64,000 nucleotides of DNA, from positions 287,224,526-287,288,525 of the forward strand of contig OX336388.2 of assembly GCA_946902985.2 (NCBI GenBank). Direction: 5' to 3'. The notes beneath the pieces were generated by a model, which had not been told where the DNA came from, ran no database searches, and saw only the letters and a program-made list of their open reading frames with translations. The DNA comes from Meconema thalassinum (taxonomy: Eukaryota > Arthropoda > Insecta > Orthoptera > Tettigoniidae). This document shows, one piece after another, positions 53,767 to 64,000 of this stretch; within the stretch, counting starts at the first letter, position 1; each line of letters begins with the position of its first letter. Both the position numbers and the translations under genes were made by a program.

Positions 53767-54499
53767 AATTCCAACCACCGTGTTCACGCTTATAACAAAA
53801 TACTAGAACTAGAATGCATAGGCCTACATGACGAACACTCGTTGCCATGGTAACCACCGTGTCCATGCTAATCACCTAAAACATATCCAAGTCTAAAATT
53901 CTGGGAGTCTCTAGTCCAAATTATGAGAGCTACCCGCCGATTAACATACGAGCGGCACACTATATTATTCTACACTTTATTTTTGGCGTGTAACAACTTT
54001 CCAGTCGGTTGCTGGATATTTTTGTGGGAGTGATTTTAAAAAATGGGACGGAAGTGGATCGGAACGATCTAGCTGGTAGAGGTGGATCGAACGGAAGTTT
54101 GCCCGCTGGCAGTGGTAAGAGGAAAAGGTGAGGAATGTAGATGACATACTGAACGGTAAACGCTCATGCGAACTCTGGTGTCTATGAAATTGAGGAGATA
54201 TCGCTGACCCAATTGTAGATTTCCGACGAAAGACTCAGCATTTGCTCTTTGTTATTCTTGTATTTATATCAGTGTCATTCGGTACTGTCTTTGGCCGTCT
54301 TAGTAGAGCAAACGTGTATATCAGCGCCGGAATATCCCAGGTATTAAAAGCTTTCATAGTATTCCTACAGAACTGTTTTGATATGAGTATTTTTTTGTAA
54401 GTTCCCATTACATTCTCCTTTATACTTTTGCTGTGGAATGCTTGGAGCACACAATAGGATAGAAAGTGCGCCTGCTATGATTCTACCGGCCGACCGTGG
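53767..54499. other. No recognisable gene
   Basis: A 71-codon minus-strand frame at 54235-54450 has no motif. Confidence 0.4.
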
Positions 54500-55206
54500 T
54501 GTAATGTTTTAAAAAATAAATAGATATCTCTAAGAAGATATAATCCGGGTGGGCGCCATTTCATAGGTTATACACTATGAAAATTATTTTAATATGCTGC
54601 ACGAGAATACTCTTATCCCCAGGCTTGACGTGTCTTCGACACCAACCAGGACATTACAGTAAACAAGGTATATTAATGTACGCAGTAACATAACCACCAC
54701 AATTCATCGTAATGCCACTTACTATTTTGTAGAACCAAGGGATGTACATATAAATTGTATCAATAATTCCGCCATAACAAGATACAATTCCAGTTTCATA
54801 CCATCATTCGAATACTCATTTTATTCTGGCTTCCCTTCTTAGAACAATGTATTTTAGAAACTATCGTCTTATAACCATTACGATGCAATAAAGAAGACAG
54901 AATGATTCAATCTATAACTTCCTTCACGTTTTTCTTTCATATAATGTCTTTCATTCAATAGCTTTCTTTTATCATTGCCAATAACCTCTAAACTCCCCTC
55001 TTTTTTGTTTAACTCTCATTGTCCCTCTCTATCTCTGGATTTTTTTAGAGTAAGCACTCCTATTCCACTAGTTCAACTTACAACCACACAAGCGCTCCAA
55101 CCTGCGCTAATTATTTTGCTTCCAAAAACTAGCAATCTAGTTCAATCTTTCACCACAATCGCAAAGAATATGAAGCTAAACAAATACAGATATATCACTG
55201 CCTGCA
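54500..55206 (+). repeat. LTR-like repeat L, copy 2
   Basis: 707 bases, TGTAATGTTTT to CCTGCA, match 32964-33666 in inverse direction. GCAATAAAGAAGACAG gives a poly-A signal in the right part. No direct target duplication was found (CCGTGG and TGATTT flanks). Confidence 0.5.
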
Positions 55207-55439
55207 TGATTTCAGTAAATATAACATTTCAATTGGGCCAAAATAAAATCAGTTGATGTTGGGCAAAACAAAGTTGTCTCCCATAACATTAGCATTATGA
55301 AGGGACTTTAAATCCCGCTTCAAGGGTATTCCTTATGATTAACTGAGTATTTCTATTGAAGGTGGCGTTAAATACAATTCCTTCTGAACATTGCTGTTCT
55401 TTTTTGGATGAAAAGTGTGAAGTATCATCACTATATGCG

Positions 55440-57010
55440 ATATTTTGGCGAGTTGACACACTGCCATCGTAATGTACAGGCCATCATGCAGCGACTCTTA
55501 ACGATTGATCAGCTGATCGGTAAGGGGTAGAGATGGCAACCATTTTGCTTTGTGCTGTGTTGTTTATATCTTTTATGAATGAGTATCCGCTTGAAAAGTG
55601 ATACTTGAGAACGCTTCTACTTACGTCATCTAGAATGAGGATTATTTATTTTCTGAAACAAATGTTCATTTTGAAGGTAGGTTATTGTATTTACGCAAAT
55701 TTTGCGTTGCATGTTTGTCATCACACAGAAGGTTATATTTTAGTTAGGACCTCTATATCACTTATTATTTCGACTCATACAAGGCTTTTTGGATGGTAAT
55801 AAAATGTTGTTACTTCAGGAAACCTCCTTCCCCGTTCGCAGGTATGTCAATAGTTTGTTTATAGTAACTACCGGTATTATGAAAGAAATGACAATGTGGA
55901 TTGCTTTTCCTTCCCCACCACGACAATTTTAAAAAGCAATGCATACACACCATTCCTAGAAATTATTGATGGGTACACTACGGGGAATACAAGAGTGTGT
56001 GTTAACATTTCCCTGAAAGTAAGATACCATTCTTCGGGAGAGAAGAGCTAATCGCCTTGATGGTAGGTTGTTAGTTAATATGGTTTCAATTATTGTAAGA
56101 AGTTCCCAAACTTCAGCCTATGCTAGGACTGGAAACATTTCTAATATGATAATGCTGAGGTTAAGTTACTTACCGTATGTAAACCAGAGAAGCGATATCC
56201 AGTATTCAGTATCTACTGAAGTCAGTCCAAGTTACATTATTTGTGAGAATGGTCTCTCGATCAACCTCAAGTGAATATGGTAATGTTTTCGTGGCAGCAT
56301 TTGTGTAGGCTACTGTATTTACATTAATGGGATTGTTAGCACCTGGTGTATGCACTGTAGGTTATTGATACCTGATTTCAAAATTACAACCCATTGTAAA
56401 TTCCTGATGCAAGAAACAAGTTAGATTGAGTCATAGAAAATAAGTGCTGTTAGGATAAGCCCTGTTTAAGTCACCTTGAGGGTGGCCTGTGCATTGATTA
56501 CAGTTAGAGATAGGTTACATTGTACTTTGCCATCCACGAGCAGTTTAGGACGTGATCTGTTGAATAGCCAAGAGTGATGTGGGGTTTTCTCAGGCATCTA
56601 CCATAAACCTTTTGAAAGCGGTGAACAACGAGAAAATGGCCAAGAATAGATCTTATTCTCGACGTCAAAATACTACAATTTAGCCCTGTTTGTGTGTTTC
56701 AACGTCCTAGTAAATGTACCGGCAATGTACCATTTTGTTCACTCTCAAAATACCAGCTACATCGGCCGTATTCGAACAAGCGGAGCGTTAATTAGGCGTC
56801 TGTAGTGGTAACGGATGGAAGTGCCAATCAGCCCTAAATAGCATTGCTATTTTTCTACGTCTTGAAGCGGGAGCGTAATTTATATTATGTTTGAAGAGAC
56901 TGAGTGTGAAGGGCGCTATCTGACTTGCTGCTGCGACTATAACGACCCTAGGCGTGACGTCACAGTAGGAGCCTTGACATATCAGTGTTGGAATGCATAA
57001 AATGGTGACT
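55440..57010 (+). repeat. Diverged duplication, unit 1
   Basis: Blocks match 58455-61190 in the same order: CTGCCATCGTAATG, TGATCAGCTGATCG, CTTACGTCATC, AAATGTTCATT; then GTGCATTGATTACAGTTA, GTGATCTGTTGAATAGCC; then GTACCATTTTGTTCACTC, AGCGGAGCG; and finally GCGTGACGTCAC. No intact frame spans it. It could be duplicated gene flank or an old element. Confidence 0.6.
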
Positions 57011-57633
57011 TGTGTGCATGGTTAGGAAATCATAAGACGGTGAATACAATATTTTACGTGTAATTTTGAACCGTAATAAACTCGACAAAGCATAGGCCTA
57101 CTTGTAACATGTATGACTCTATTATGCTGGTTATGCTTTATAAAACAAGAATGTTGGCCGATAAATACCTGATCGGATCCATTAACCTAATTATAACTAT
57201 CATCAATGAAAATTTGAAAACACGTTCATTTTATGCAGCTTTAACCTTTGTGGCCTGCCCTATGAACCACCAGTACACTTACATTATAAATTTCGCAGGC
57301 CTGCACAGTTAGTTTATACAGTATTACAGTTATAAATGATCATGATGATTGTTTTAAGGGGCCTAACATCTACATTATCAGACACTATCAGACACTCGTC
57401 ACAAATTGTTTAACATGTCTAACTATATCAGACTATAATAAATGTGTTAATGAAGCCTAATGAGTAGTACCAGACAGCAAAATATCCAGAATTACATATA
57501 TTTCCATGCTTAGGATATATTCGACCAATAATATGACGAATTAATTGACTTCACATACATTTCATCTCAATTTCATAGTAGGGTAACATGTCAGATGTTA
57601 CACATCATATGCGACTACTGTAAGGCTCGTATC
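57011..57633. other. No recognisable gene
   Basis: A 67-codon frame at 57109-57312 has no motif. Confidence 0.4.
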
Positions 57634-58366
57634 TTTTTATTTTCTACCCAAATGAAGTACATTACACATCAGTTGTTACGTCCATCTTCTCAACGTAATC
57701 TCCTTGTAACCTTATGCACTTTTGCCATCGATGTGTCAGTCTCTCCAGACATTCCTGAAACCATTCTTTCCGAGTGCTGCGTACCAATACCTTGACATCT
57801 GTGTCCAGAGGTTTCTTCATGTCCCTGAACAGGTGATGATCACTCGGTGCCAAGTCGGGAGACTATGGTGGTTGTGGCAGCACCGTGAATCCCATTTGAT
57901 CAATGGCAGCGGTGGTCTCTCGGCTAGTGTGGGGGCGGGCATTGTCATGTTGCAGAAGCACACCTTTAGCCTATTTTCCTGGCCGTTTAGTTTGAATGGT
58001 ACGACGTAAGCGCTTAAGGGTTGCCACATATGCTGCACTGCTAATCGTGCCCCCAATTCCAGCCAGTCAACGTGGATGATGCCCTTTGTGTCCCAGAACA
58101 CTGTCGCCATTCGCTTGCCAACTAATGGCACTGTTCGACATTTCTTTCGTGGTGGCCCGCTCCTGTGCATCCATTGTATGGTCACCGTTATGCAGAACTG
58201 GACACAGATGTCAAGGCATGAGTACGCAGCACTCCGAAACAATGGTTTCAGGGAGGTCTGGAGAGACTGACACATCGATGGCAAAAGTGCATAAAGTTAC
58301 AAGGAGATTATGTTGCGAAGGTGGACGTAACAATTGATGTGTAATGTACTTCATTAGGGTAGAAAA
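57634..58366 (-). mobile_element. Mariner-derived fold-back element, 3' ends inverted
   Basis: The arms at 57634-57807 and 58200-58366 are inverted copies of each other (about 170 bases). Each encodes the transposase C-terminus in its own direction (LTHRWQKCIRLQGDYVE on the minus strand of the left arm). The centre holds catalytic-domain sequence once. The N-terminal HTH part and the 5' end are absent. Confidence 0.75.
57662..58199 (-). pseudogene. Mariner transposase catalytic-domain remnant
   Basis: The minus strand reads PPRKKCRTVPLVGKRMATVF followed by WDTKGIIHVDWLELG, the usual region after the first catalytic Asp. After a frame shift comes SPDLAPSDHHLFRDMKK with the third Asp of the D-D-34-D triad, then EWFQECLERLTHRWQKCIRL to the end. 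An in-frame TAG precedes SPDL. The residues differ strongly from those at 37615-38061, so this is a different mariner subfamily. Confidence 0.75.
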
Positions 58367-58454
58367 AAATAAAGTGCAAAACAGTATAGTATGCCCTTCG
58401 TAGAATAGACATGTCAGACATACTGTAAATACCGTGGTCTGCTGGGAAGGATCA

Positions 58455-61190
58455 CTGCCATCGTAATGTCATCGTAATGTCCAGGCCGTCAGGCAGCGGC
58501 CATTACCACGTGATCAGCTGATCGACAGAGTCGGAGATGTAACGGCCATTTGCTTAAATGTGTGTCGTTTGTTGTGTGCTGTTTATACATTTTAATTGGT
58601 GTCCGAGTGAAAAGAAATACGTAAGAACGCTACTACTTACGTCATCCGGAATGAGGATCATTCCGTTTGTTTCCTGATGCAAATGTTCATTCTGTAGGTA
58701 GGTCATTAGCCTATAGGCCTATCTATAAAATGTTTGAGTTGCAGGCATGTTGCATGTTGTGGTTCAGTTAGAACCTTTCGCTTATTTTCGACTAATGCAG
58801 GCTCTTTGGATGATAAAACAATATTCTATTTGTTCATTGTAACAATTATTCCTGCCCAGGTCCCTGGCATGCCGAAAAGTTGTGTTACCGGTTTCAAAAG
58901 CAACTAGTATGATGGAGATGATTAGGTTTTCTGCCTTGTTTTTTCTTTCCCGCCGACGAAAATTTAAGAAAGCAATGGAAACTTAAAATTCCTAGAAAAG
59001 ATTTGCGCATTACAGGGAACACAAGAATGGTCTGTGCATTGATTACAGTTAAAGATAGGTTACGTTGTGCAGCATGAGCCACGAGTCGGTAGTTTAGAAT
59101 GTGATCTGTTGAATAGCCTAGAATTTATGTAGACATGTAGGCCTAGAGTAGATAGTTAGGCTACATTAGTTATTAATTTTTCTATACTGTAGGTTACTCC
59201 ATAAGAGGTTAAACTATAGTGCTGGTATCACAACAGTACCTCAATACTGCATGAAATTATGACACTTAGATTAGGTTATTCGGTAAAACTTTTGAAGAGG
59301 TATTCCTTTGTATAAAATTTTAAGTAAAACTTTTTTAACTACTGAAATTAACGATTAACATTTTTCTGGTGGTCAAGTAGTACCGCAGTGAATTGGTACA
59401 TACAATTTTATGCGAAGAAGTGGTTCTTGAACCTTATTTTTATGACAGGAGGCCAAGGGGGACATAGTGTTTTTATACTTCGGTGGCGTAGTCGGTAGCA
59501 TGCTGAACTGCTGTGCCCAAGATAGCGGGTTCAAACCCGGCCAAAGTCGTCGGATTTTTAAGAGCGTTAAAAATCCTTCAGTATGCCTTCCTTCGGAGGG
59601 GAAGTAAAGCCGGCGGTCCCATGTCATAGATTTATGGCATGTAAAAGATCCTTTCACAGACTAAACTTGTGTAAAGCAAAATTTGTTAGGTTAGATTTCG
59701 TCAGAACGCTCTATCAAAGTTCCAACGTTCACCACTAGGTATCATTGATATCTGGTGGCGAAAGTTGGAACTACTTGAAATTGAACGGAACTTGTAGCTC
59801 ACCCTTTAGGGTCTCCGCAGCTACAGACTCAGGCGAGCCGAACATGTCCTCGGACACTCCCGGCACTAAAAGCCATACGATAAATAAATAAATAAATAAA
59901 TAAATATACTTAATTATGTTTATTCGAAAAATATCCTGTTTTGTGAACGTCATTCATTTTTGTGAGAAGAAATGAGTTGGACAACAGTGATAGTATTAGT
60001 TGTTTTGTGGAATCCTCAGTAAAGTGACATTGACCTTTTGAAATTTAACCATTTTTCTGACAGGCCAAGGGGGATAACGGTTATATTGTACAAGATATAC
60101 TTATTTGAAGAAGATCCGCATTAAAGTAACAGTGGCTTTTCGCCCCAATTACTTTGGTTAGTGCATAAATATACACAAATTCAATAGTAGGCTATTGTTT
60201 AGAGAGGAGGAATAATTTTCATAACTTTGTTTTACTGACTGTCAACAATGGCAGATTTCCTACTTAGCCTTTTTTTCTCATGCAAGTCCAGAAGTGAATA
60301 GCTAGTATTTTTGTAATGTTATCCTGTTTTACTGGTGAGTAAGGATACTGGCAATTTTTGTGCGTGAGATCCAGAAAGGAATTTACCTTCTCTGTTGATT
60401 TATTTCTGATAAACAAGGTCTAGAAATGAATATTTCTGATGCTACCTTGGATAATGATTTTTGGGGGCAGAGTGTTCAAGAAGGCAGTAAGGGGTGGGGG
60501 GCTGGTTATCCAAAAGAAAGGAAAATAAAATACAGAATTAGCGATGAACATAATTTGGTATCTTATCCTTGCAAGAGAGATTCTGTAGTTTTCTCGAATG
60601 TTATAACTTAAGCTCAGTTCGAGGGTTTTTCTGGCAGTAGGCACAGATAAGTGTACCGGTCTATGTATTGTTTCTGTGGGTGCATATATTTATTTTATTA
60701 ACAAACTGTTCCTGCAAATTGTTTTGTGTATTGAAATATTCGAATATTTCCTTCCTTCAATCCCGAGTTTAGCCATATGCGATTTATCGACGTTGTGGTA
60801 CATCTTGAGTAACTGTTTCAATGTCTCTTTTTATTGTCTTTTTTATTTTTTATTTTATTTACAGGACGTCAAAATGCTGCAATTTTTCCCTGTCTGTGTG
60901 CGTCAACGTTCTAGTAAGTTCACAGACGATGTACCATTTTGTTCACTCGTAAAATGCCCGCTACAACGGCAGGATTCGAACTAGCGGAGCGATACTTAGG
61001 CCTATTTAGTGATAACTTATCTAACTGCCAGTGAACTCCAAATAGTACTAAAATTTTCCTATAAATATGAATTTATATTCGCTTTGGGGTGACTGCGTGT
61101 GAAATGAGCCGTCTGACTTGCTGGGGTGGCTGTACCGGCCCAAGCGTGACGTCACTACAGGAACCTTGCGGCCTGGACATTACGATGGCA
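58455..61190 (+). repeat. Diverged duplication, unit 2
   Basis: This is the counterpart of 55440-57010, made longer by the S1 SINE at 59481-59904 and other sequence. The last matching block is GCGTGACGTCAC near 61140. No frame keeps across both units. Confidence 0.6.
59481..59904 (+). repeat. SINE S1, copy 6, short-tail type
   Basis: The duplication TATACTT lies at 59474-59480 and 59905-59911. Head CGGTGGCGTAGTCGGTAGC and GGGTTCAAACCC; body as in other S1; tail TGTAGCTCACCC, GCCGAACATGTCC, GACACTCCCGGCACTAAAAG and (AAAT)n. Confidence 0.88.
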
Positions 61191-61344
61191 GTGGAAGGAT
61201 CTACTAAGCTTTCAGAACAGCCCACTAGGTGGTATTACCTACAACCGTTACCAATCACTGAGTTCTTGTATTGGTACGATATGATAACAAATACAAGACA
61301 TTACTAGAGTCAAGCTCAGGTTATGAGACATGGGGCCTTGCACC

Positions 61345-61831
61345 AAGGGTTCCCAATCCTAGTTGGTAACATGCTGAGTTTCTATGCCCCAGATTGCGGG
61401 TTCAAACCCGGGCAAAGTCGTCAGAATTTTTAAGAGCGTTAAAAATTACTCAGTATGCCTTCCTTCGGAGGGGAAGTAGCCTAAATCCGGCGGTCTCATG
61501 TCATAGATTTATGGCATGAAAATGAACCTTCCACTAACTACACTTGAGAAAGCTAAAATGTGCAGGTTAGTTTGATAACGCTTTATTAGCACCAACGTTC
61601 GCCGCCAGGTGTTGACTGCGATGTCATCTAATAGCCAAGTTCGCAGCTACGTGTAATCGACGGTAGCATTTGGTAGCAAAAGTAAGAACTACTTGAAAAA
61701 TTCATTGTCTGCAGTTCTTCTACCTGAATCACAGACAACACACAGTAATACAGCCATCATTCAAATTCTACACACACCCAAAGTACACGGGACTACATGA
61801 CCGCGTTGTCGCAGCCCCTAAATTGAGGAAC
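61345..61831 (+). repeat. SINE S1, copy 7, long-tail type
   Basis: Head TTGGTAACATGCTGAG and GGGTTCAAACCC; GGGGAAGTAGCCTAAATCC carries a small insertion; tail to GACCGCGTTGTCGCAGCCCC. Confidence 0.8.
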
Positions 61832-61884
61832 CAACAAACTAACATCAAAAGAAACTGCAGTACCGTATTTGTCCAATTGGTATG

Positions 61885-62110
61885 AAATTCACAATACCAG
61901 CTGTCGTCTTCATGGTAGGGCACCTAGGTCAATCGTGATCAATTCCCGGTCAATGCACGTCCTGTGGTTTGGAATCCACGTAATAATGGAGATCCCGTGG
62001 TTCATGTTAGCAAGATTAACGATCACGTAAAACCACAAGCTTCCTTCTTAGTAATTCTACCTCTAATTCGGGCGAGGTCTAGGAGTGTATCCACGTGCTG
62101 GGTCTCATTA
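61885..62110 (+). repeat. SINE-like segment
   Basis: CATGGTAGGGCACCTAGG and CGTGATCAATTCCCGG recall A- and B-boxes; the following GGTTTGGAATCCACGTAATA is similar in kind to the end of S4-type bodies. This is weak. Confidence 0.35.
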
Positions 62111-62234
62111 TTTATTACTGAGTACACGTGGCGCGCTGCTGCTTGCTAGCGACTTCTTGGGGACAATCGCATAGACAATATTAAACTCATATCCTTTGGA
62201 CCTCTGTCTGCCGTAGAAATGGCGAAAACCAGAC

Positions 62235-62845
62235 ATCAATACAGTTAAGAAATGAAAAGATACAAGACGTGAATGAGTATAATTATCTGGGAAGTAAAAT
62301 AACAAACGATGGAAGAAGCAGCAGAGATATATTAAGTAGGATTGCCCAAGCCAAGAACGCTTTCTATAAAAAGAAGAAGATATTTACTGCAAGGAACATA
62401 AGTCTTGATGTGAGGAAACAAATGATGAAGACCTATGTATGGAGCGCCGCGCTATATGGCAGCGAATCTTGGACAATAGAAGAGAGAGAGAGAGAGGAAA
62501 AGACTACTAGCATTTGAAACCTGATGCTATAGAAGGATTATGAAAATCAGTTGGAAAGAAATGGTCACAAATGAGGAAGTCTTTAGAAGAGTGGGAGAGA
62601 GAAGATGCTTCCTTAAATATTTAAAAAGAAGAAGAAATCACCTCGTGGGCCACATACTGCGACACAATTAAGCTTATAATCGAGGGAACAGTAGACGGCA
62701 AGAATTGTAGAGGAAGACCCAGACTGGAGTACATGAGTCAAATACTGCAAGATATGGGTTGTGGCTCATACTGTGAACGGGAGAGGAAGACGGAGAGACG
62801 GGAGGAATGGCGAGCTGCTGCCGACCAGCCTCACGGCTGTTAACC
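62235..62845 (+). pseudogene. Non-LTR retrotransposon RT tail, another subfamily
   Basis: The frame at 62269-62517 reads YNYLGSKITNDGRSSRDILS, then IAQAKNAFYKKKKIF and WSAALYGSESWTIEE. After a break in a (GA)n run, remnants of CYRRIMKISW, NEEVFRRVGERR and GHILRH follow. It is related to, but clearly different from, the copies at 4629 and 47213. The N-terminal half is absent. Confidence 0.75.
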
Positions 62846-62854
62846 ACAGAGAGA

Positions 62855-63010
62855 GAGAGTCTGCTCTCGGAGTACGTATCCAAATGTCCTGAGTTCGATT
62901 ACCGAGAAGTGGATTTCCGTAATTTTCTTTTCAATGGGTATAGGCATCGCCGTCTATGATTCTCAAGCCGTGCTGTTGGTAGAATTGGGAACACGTAAGA
63001 CCACATGCTA
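62855..63010 (+). repeat. SINE-like segment
   Basis: CTCTCGGAGTACGTATCC and CTGAGTTCGATTACCGAG resemble a tRNA-derived head. No second copy was identified. Confidence 0.3.
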
Positions 63011-63048
63011 AGTTTTATTCATGAATATCGTTTATTTTGATATGACAG

Positions 63049-63129
63049 CATCTAAAAGCAGTCCGTACTAACTATTTCAACACCCGTGAAGATCCTCGTG
63101 GTAAATCAGACCCGCTGAAAGTTGCAGAA
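63049..63129 (+). CDS. Candidate internal exon, function unknown
   Basis: An acceptor-like TTTTGATATGACAG precedes and a strong donor GTAAGT follows an 81-base segment open in phase 0. It translates to 27 residues including TNYFNTREDPRGKSDPLKV. The sequence is balanced and protein-like, unlike the surrounding repeats. I do not recognise the family. Neighbouring exons were not found; the gene would run on the plus strand. Confidence 0.4.
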
Positions 63130-63225
63130 GTAAGTATTTCCCGTATTAAGTTGTATGTGTAACAAATACCTGATAATGAATTTAACCAACAAATTATTCA
63201 CGAATATTTCATTCAACTATTTAAG

Positions 63226-63309
63226 ATGCCTCGGAAGTGTTGTGTGCCTGACTGTAAGTCAAATGATGGCAGCACTATAAAAATAACTGGTTATATCATT
63301 ACGTTTTGA
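63226..63309 (+). CDS. THAP-like N-terminal segment, 27 codons
   Basis: ATG opens MPRKCCVPDCKSNDG and continues to KITGYIITF before TGA. THAP zinc fingers of insects begin with just this pattern, M-P-x-x-C-x-V-x-x-C plus an S-N pair, and use C2-C-H zinc ligands for DNA binding. The later Cys and His ligands are absent here, so this is either a first exon or a decayed fragment. A GTAAGT at 63254-63259 inside the coding stretch could act as a donor. THAP domains occur both in host genes and in P-type transposases. Confidence 0.4.
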   Translation: MPRKCCVPDCKSNDGSTIKITGYIITF

Positions 63310-64000
63310 TCACTAGGATAGGTGGACTTTAGTTTTAGTATATATCTTCATGTGGCCTCTATATTCCAGTACATTATGAACTGTACTCAGTTGGCAAGTG
63401 AATATAGGTAGATTTCATTAGAAAGCTACCTATTTTTAAATTCAGTGACCAGTGGAACATTATTGTTAGACTATCAGCGTTAAGTTTGGAGGCCTATTAT
63501 GACTATTATGAGTGCATCTGTGGCCAAAAAGTGAAGGATTCATTATCTAAGGCAGTCTCTAAGTTCGTAAGTATAGTCTTAAATATTTTTCTGAGTGCGT
63601 CAATGACGGCAGTGAGCATAGCAGAAAGCAGACATTGGGACATTGAGGTACAGTGCGACCTTTATTATTACCTTATCGGGAATCGATAATATGTATCCTT
63701 TATTTGTGAAAATTGTGTGTAGATTCAGCGGACGTTATGTTCTGTCGTGTTTTTGGAAACATTTGGCGTCAAAATCTATGTGTTCACGCAGTGTTAGCAA
63801 TTAACATGTACTTGCGCTCGGCCTCCAAGATGACAGATGGGCGGTGTTGCCAAACGTAATGACACGGCTTGAGAATTGTAGACGACTATGGTAATTGACC
63901 CGTTAATAAAATTAACTCGCTTCCAAACCGCTCCGCGGGCGGTTGTTGGTGCTATACTGACCTTCACTGTACCGATAATTGTCTGACTAAACTTGTATCT
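63310..64000. other. No recognisable gene
   Basis: A 67-codon frame at 63486-63689 has no motif. The region has no repeat shared with the rest of the window. Confidence 0.35.

Overview
This window looks like a repeat-dense nuclear DNA segment from an insect, possibly a polyneopteran; I cannot name the species. The basis is the mixture of Ty3/gypsy LTR retrotransposons, non-LTR retrotransposon tails, mariner and Tc1 elements, Helitron-like ends, several tRNA-derived SINE families and minisatellites, with almost no open host coding sequence. I see no rRNA gene, no free-standing tRNA gene, no CRISPR array and no bacterial-type operon.

Layout. 1-6.7 kb: a tRNA-headed SINE, a long AT-rich repeat, a direct repeat with CRE-like sites, a 300-bp MITE and two non-LTR retrotransposon tails. 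6.76-26.47 kb: a three-level nest. A Helitron-like element (7518-26467) was split by a 6.4-kb minus-strand Ty3/gypsy element (7834-25927, 694-bp LTRs, 4-bp duplication ATAT). That element was split inside pol by a second LTR element (10416-22074, duplication ACGT), which has 4.3-kb LTRs around a 3.0-kb interior coding only for gag. 26.5-34.6 kb: SINEs, a repeat with short inverted ends, and unassigned AT-rich DNA. 34.58-35.10 kb: a promoter-like GC-rich block with CRE and NRF1-type sites, leading to a short ATG exon with a splice donor; this is the best host-gene candidate. 35.6-50.7 kb: SINEs, two mariner elements, a Helitron-like element with a nine-unit array, a Penelope-like fragment, a palindromic repeat, a 688-bp tandem duplication, non-LTR fragments and a Tc1 fragment. 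50.7-53.1 kb: a LINE tail and a 67-bp minisatellite of about 20 units. 53.1-64 kb: SINEs, an LTR-like repeat, a diverged duplication (55.4-57.0 and 58.5-61.2 kb) with a mariner fragment between the copies, another LINE tail, and at the end an exon-like segment and a THAP-like N-terminus.

Function. The visible retroelement and transposase genes are interrupted by stops, frameshifts, truncation or insertion. The element of most interest is the gag-only LTR element. If it moved, it must have used reverse transcriptase and integrase supplied by another element. Its gag is itself now broken by two frameshifts and one stop. A second pattern is that two mariner-derived elements (44679-45499 and 57634-58366) each carry two inverted copies of the same end of the element. 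All positions and percentages were worked out by reading the sequence; no alignment or database search was run.
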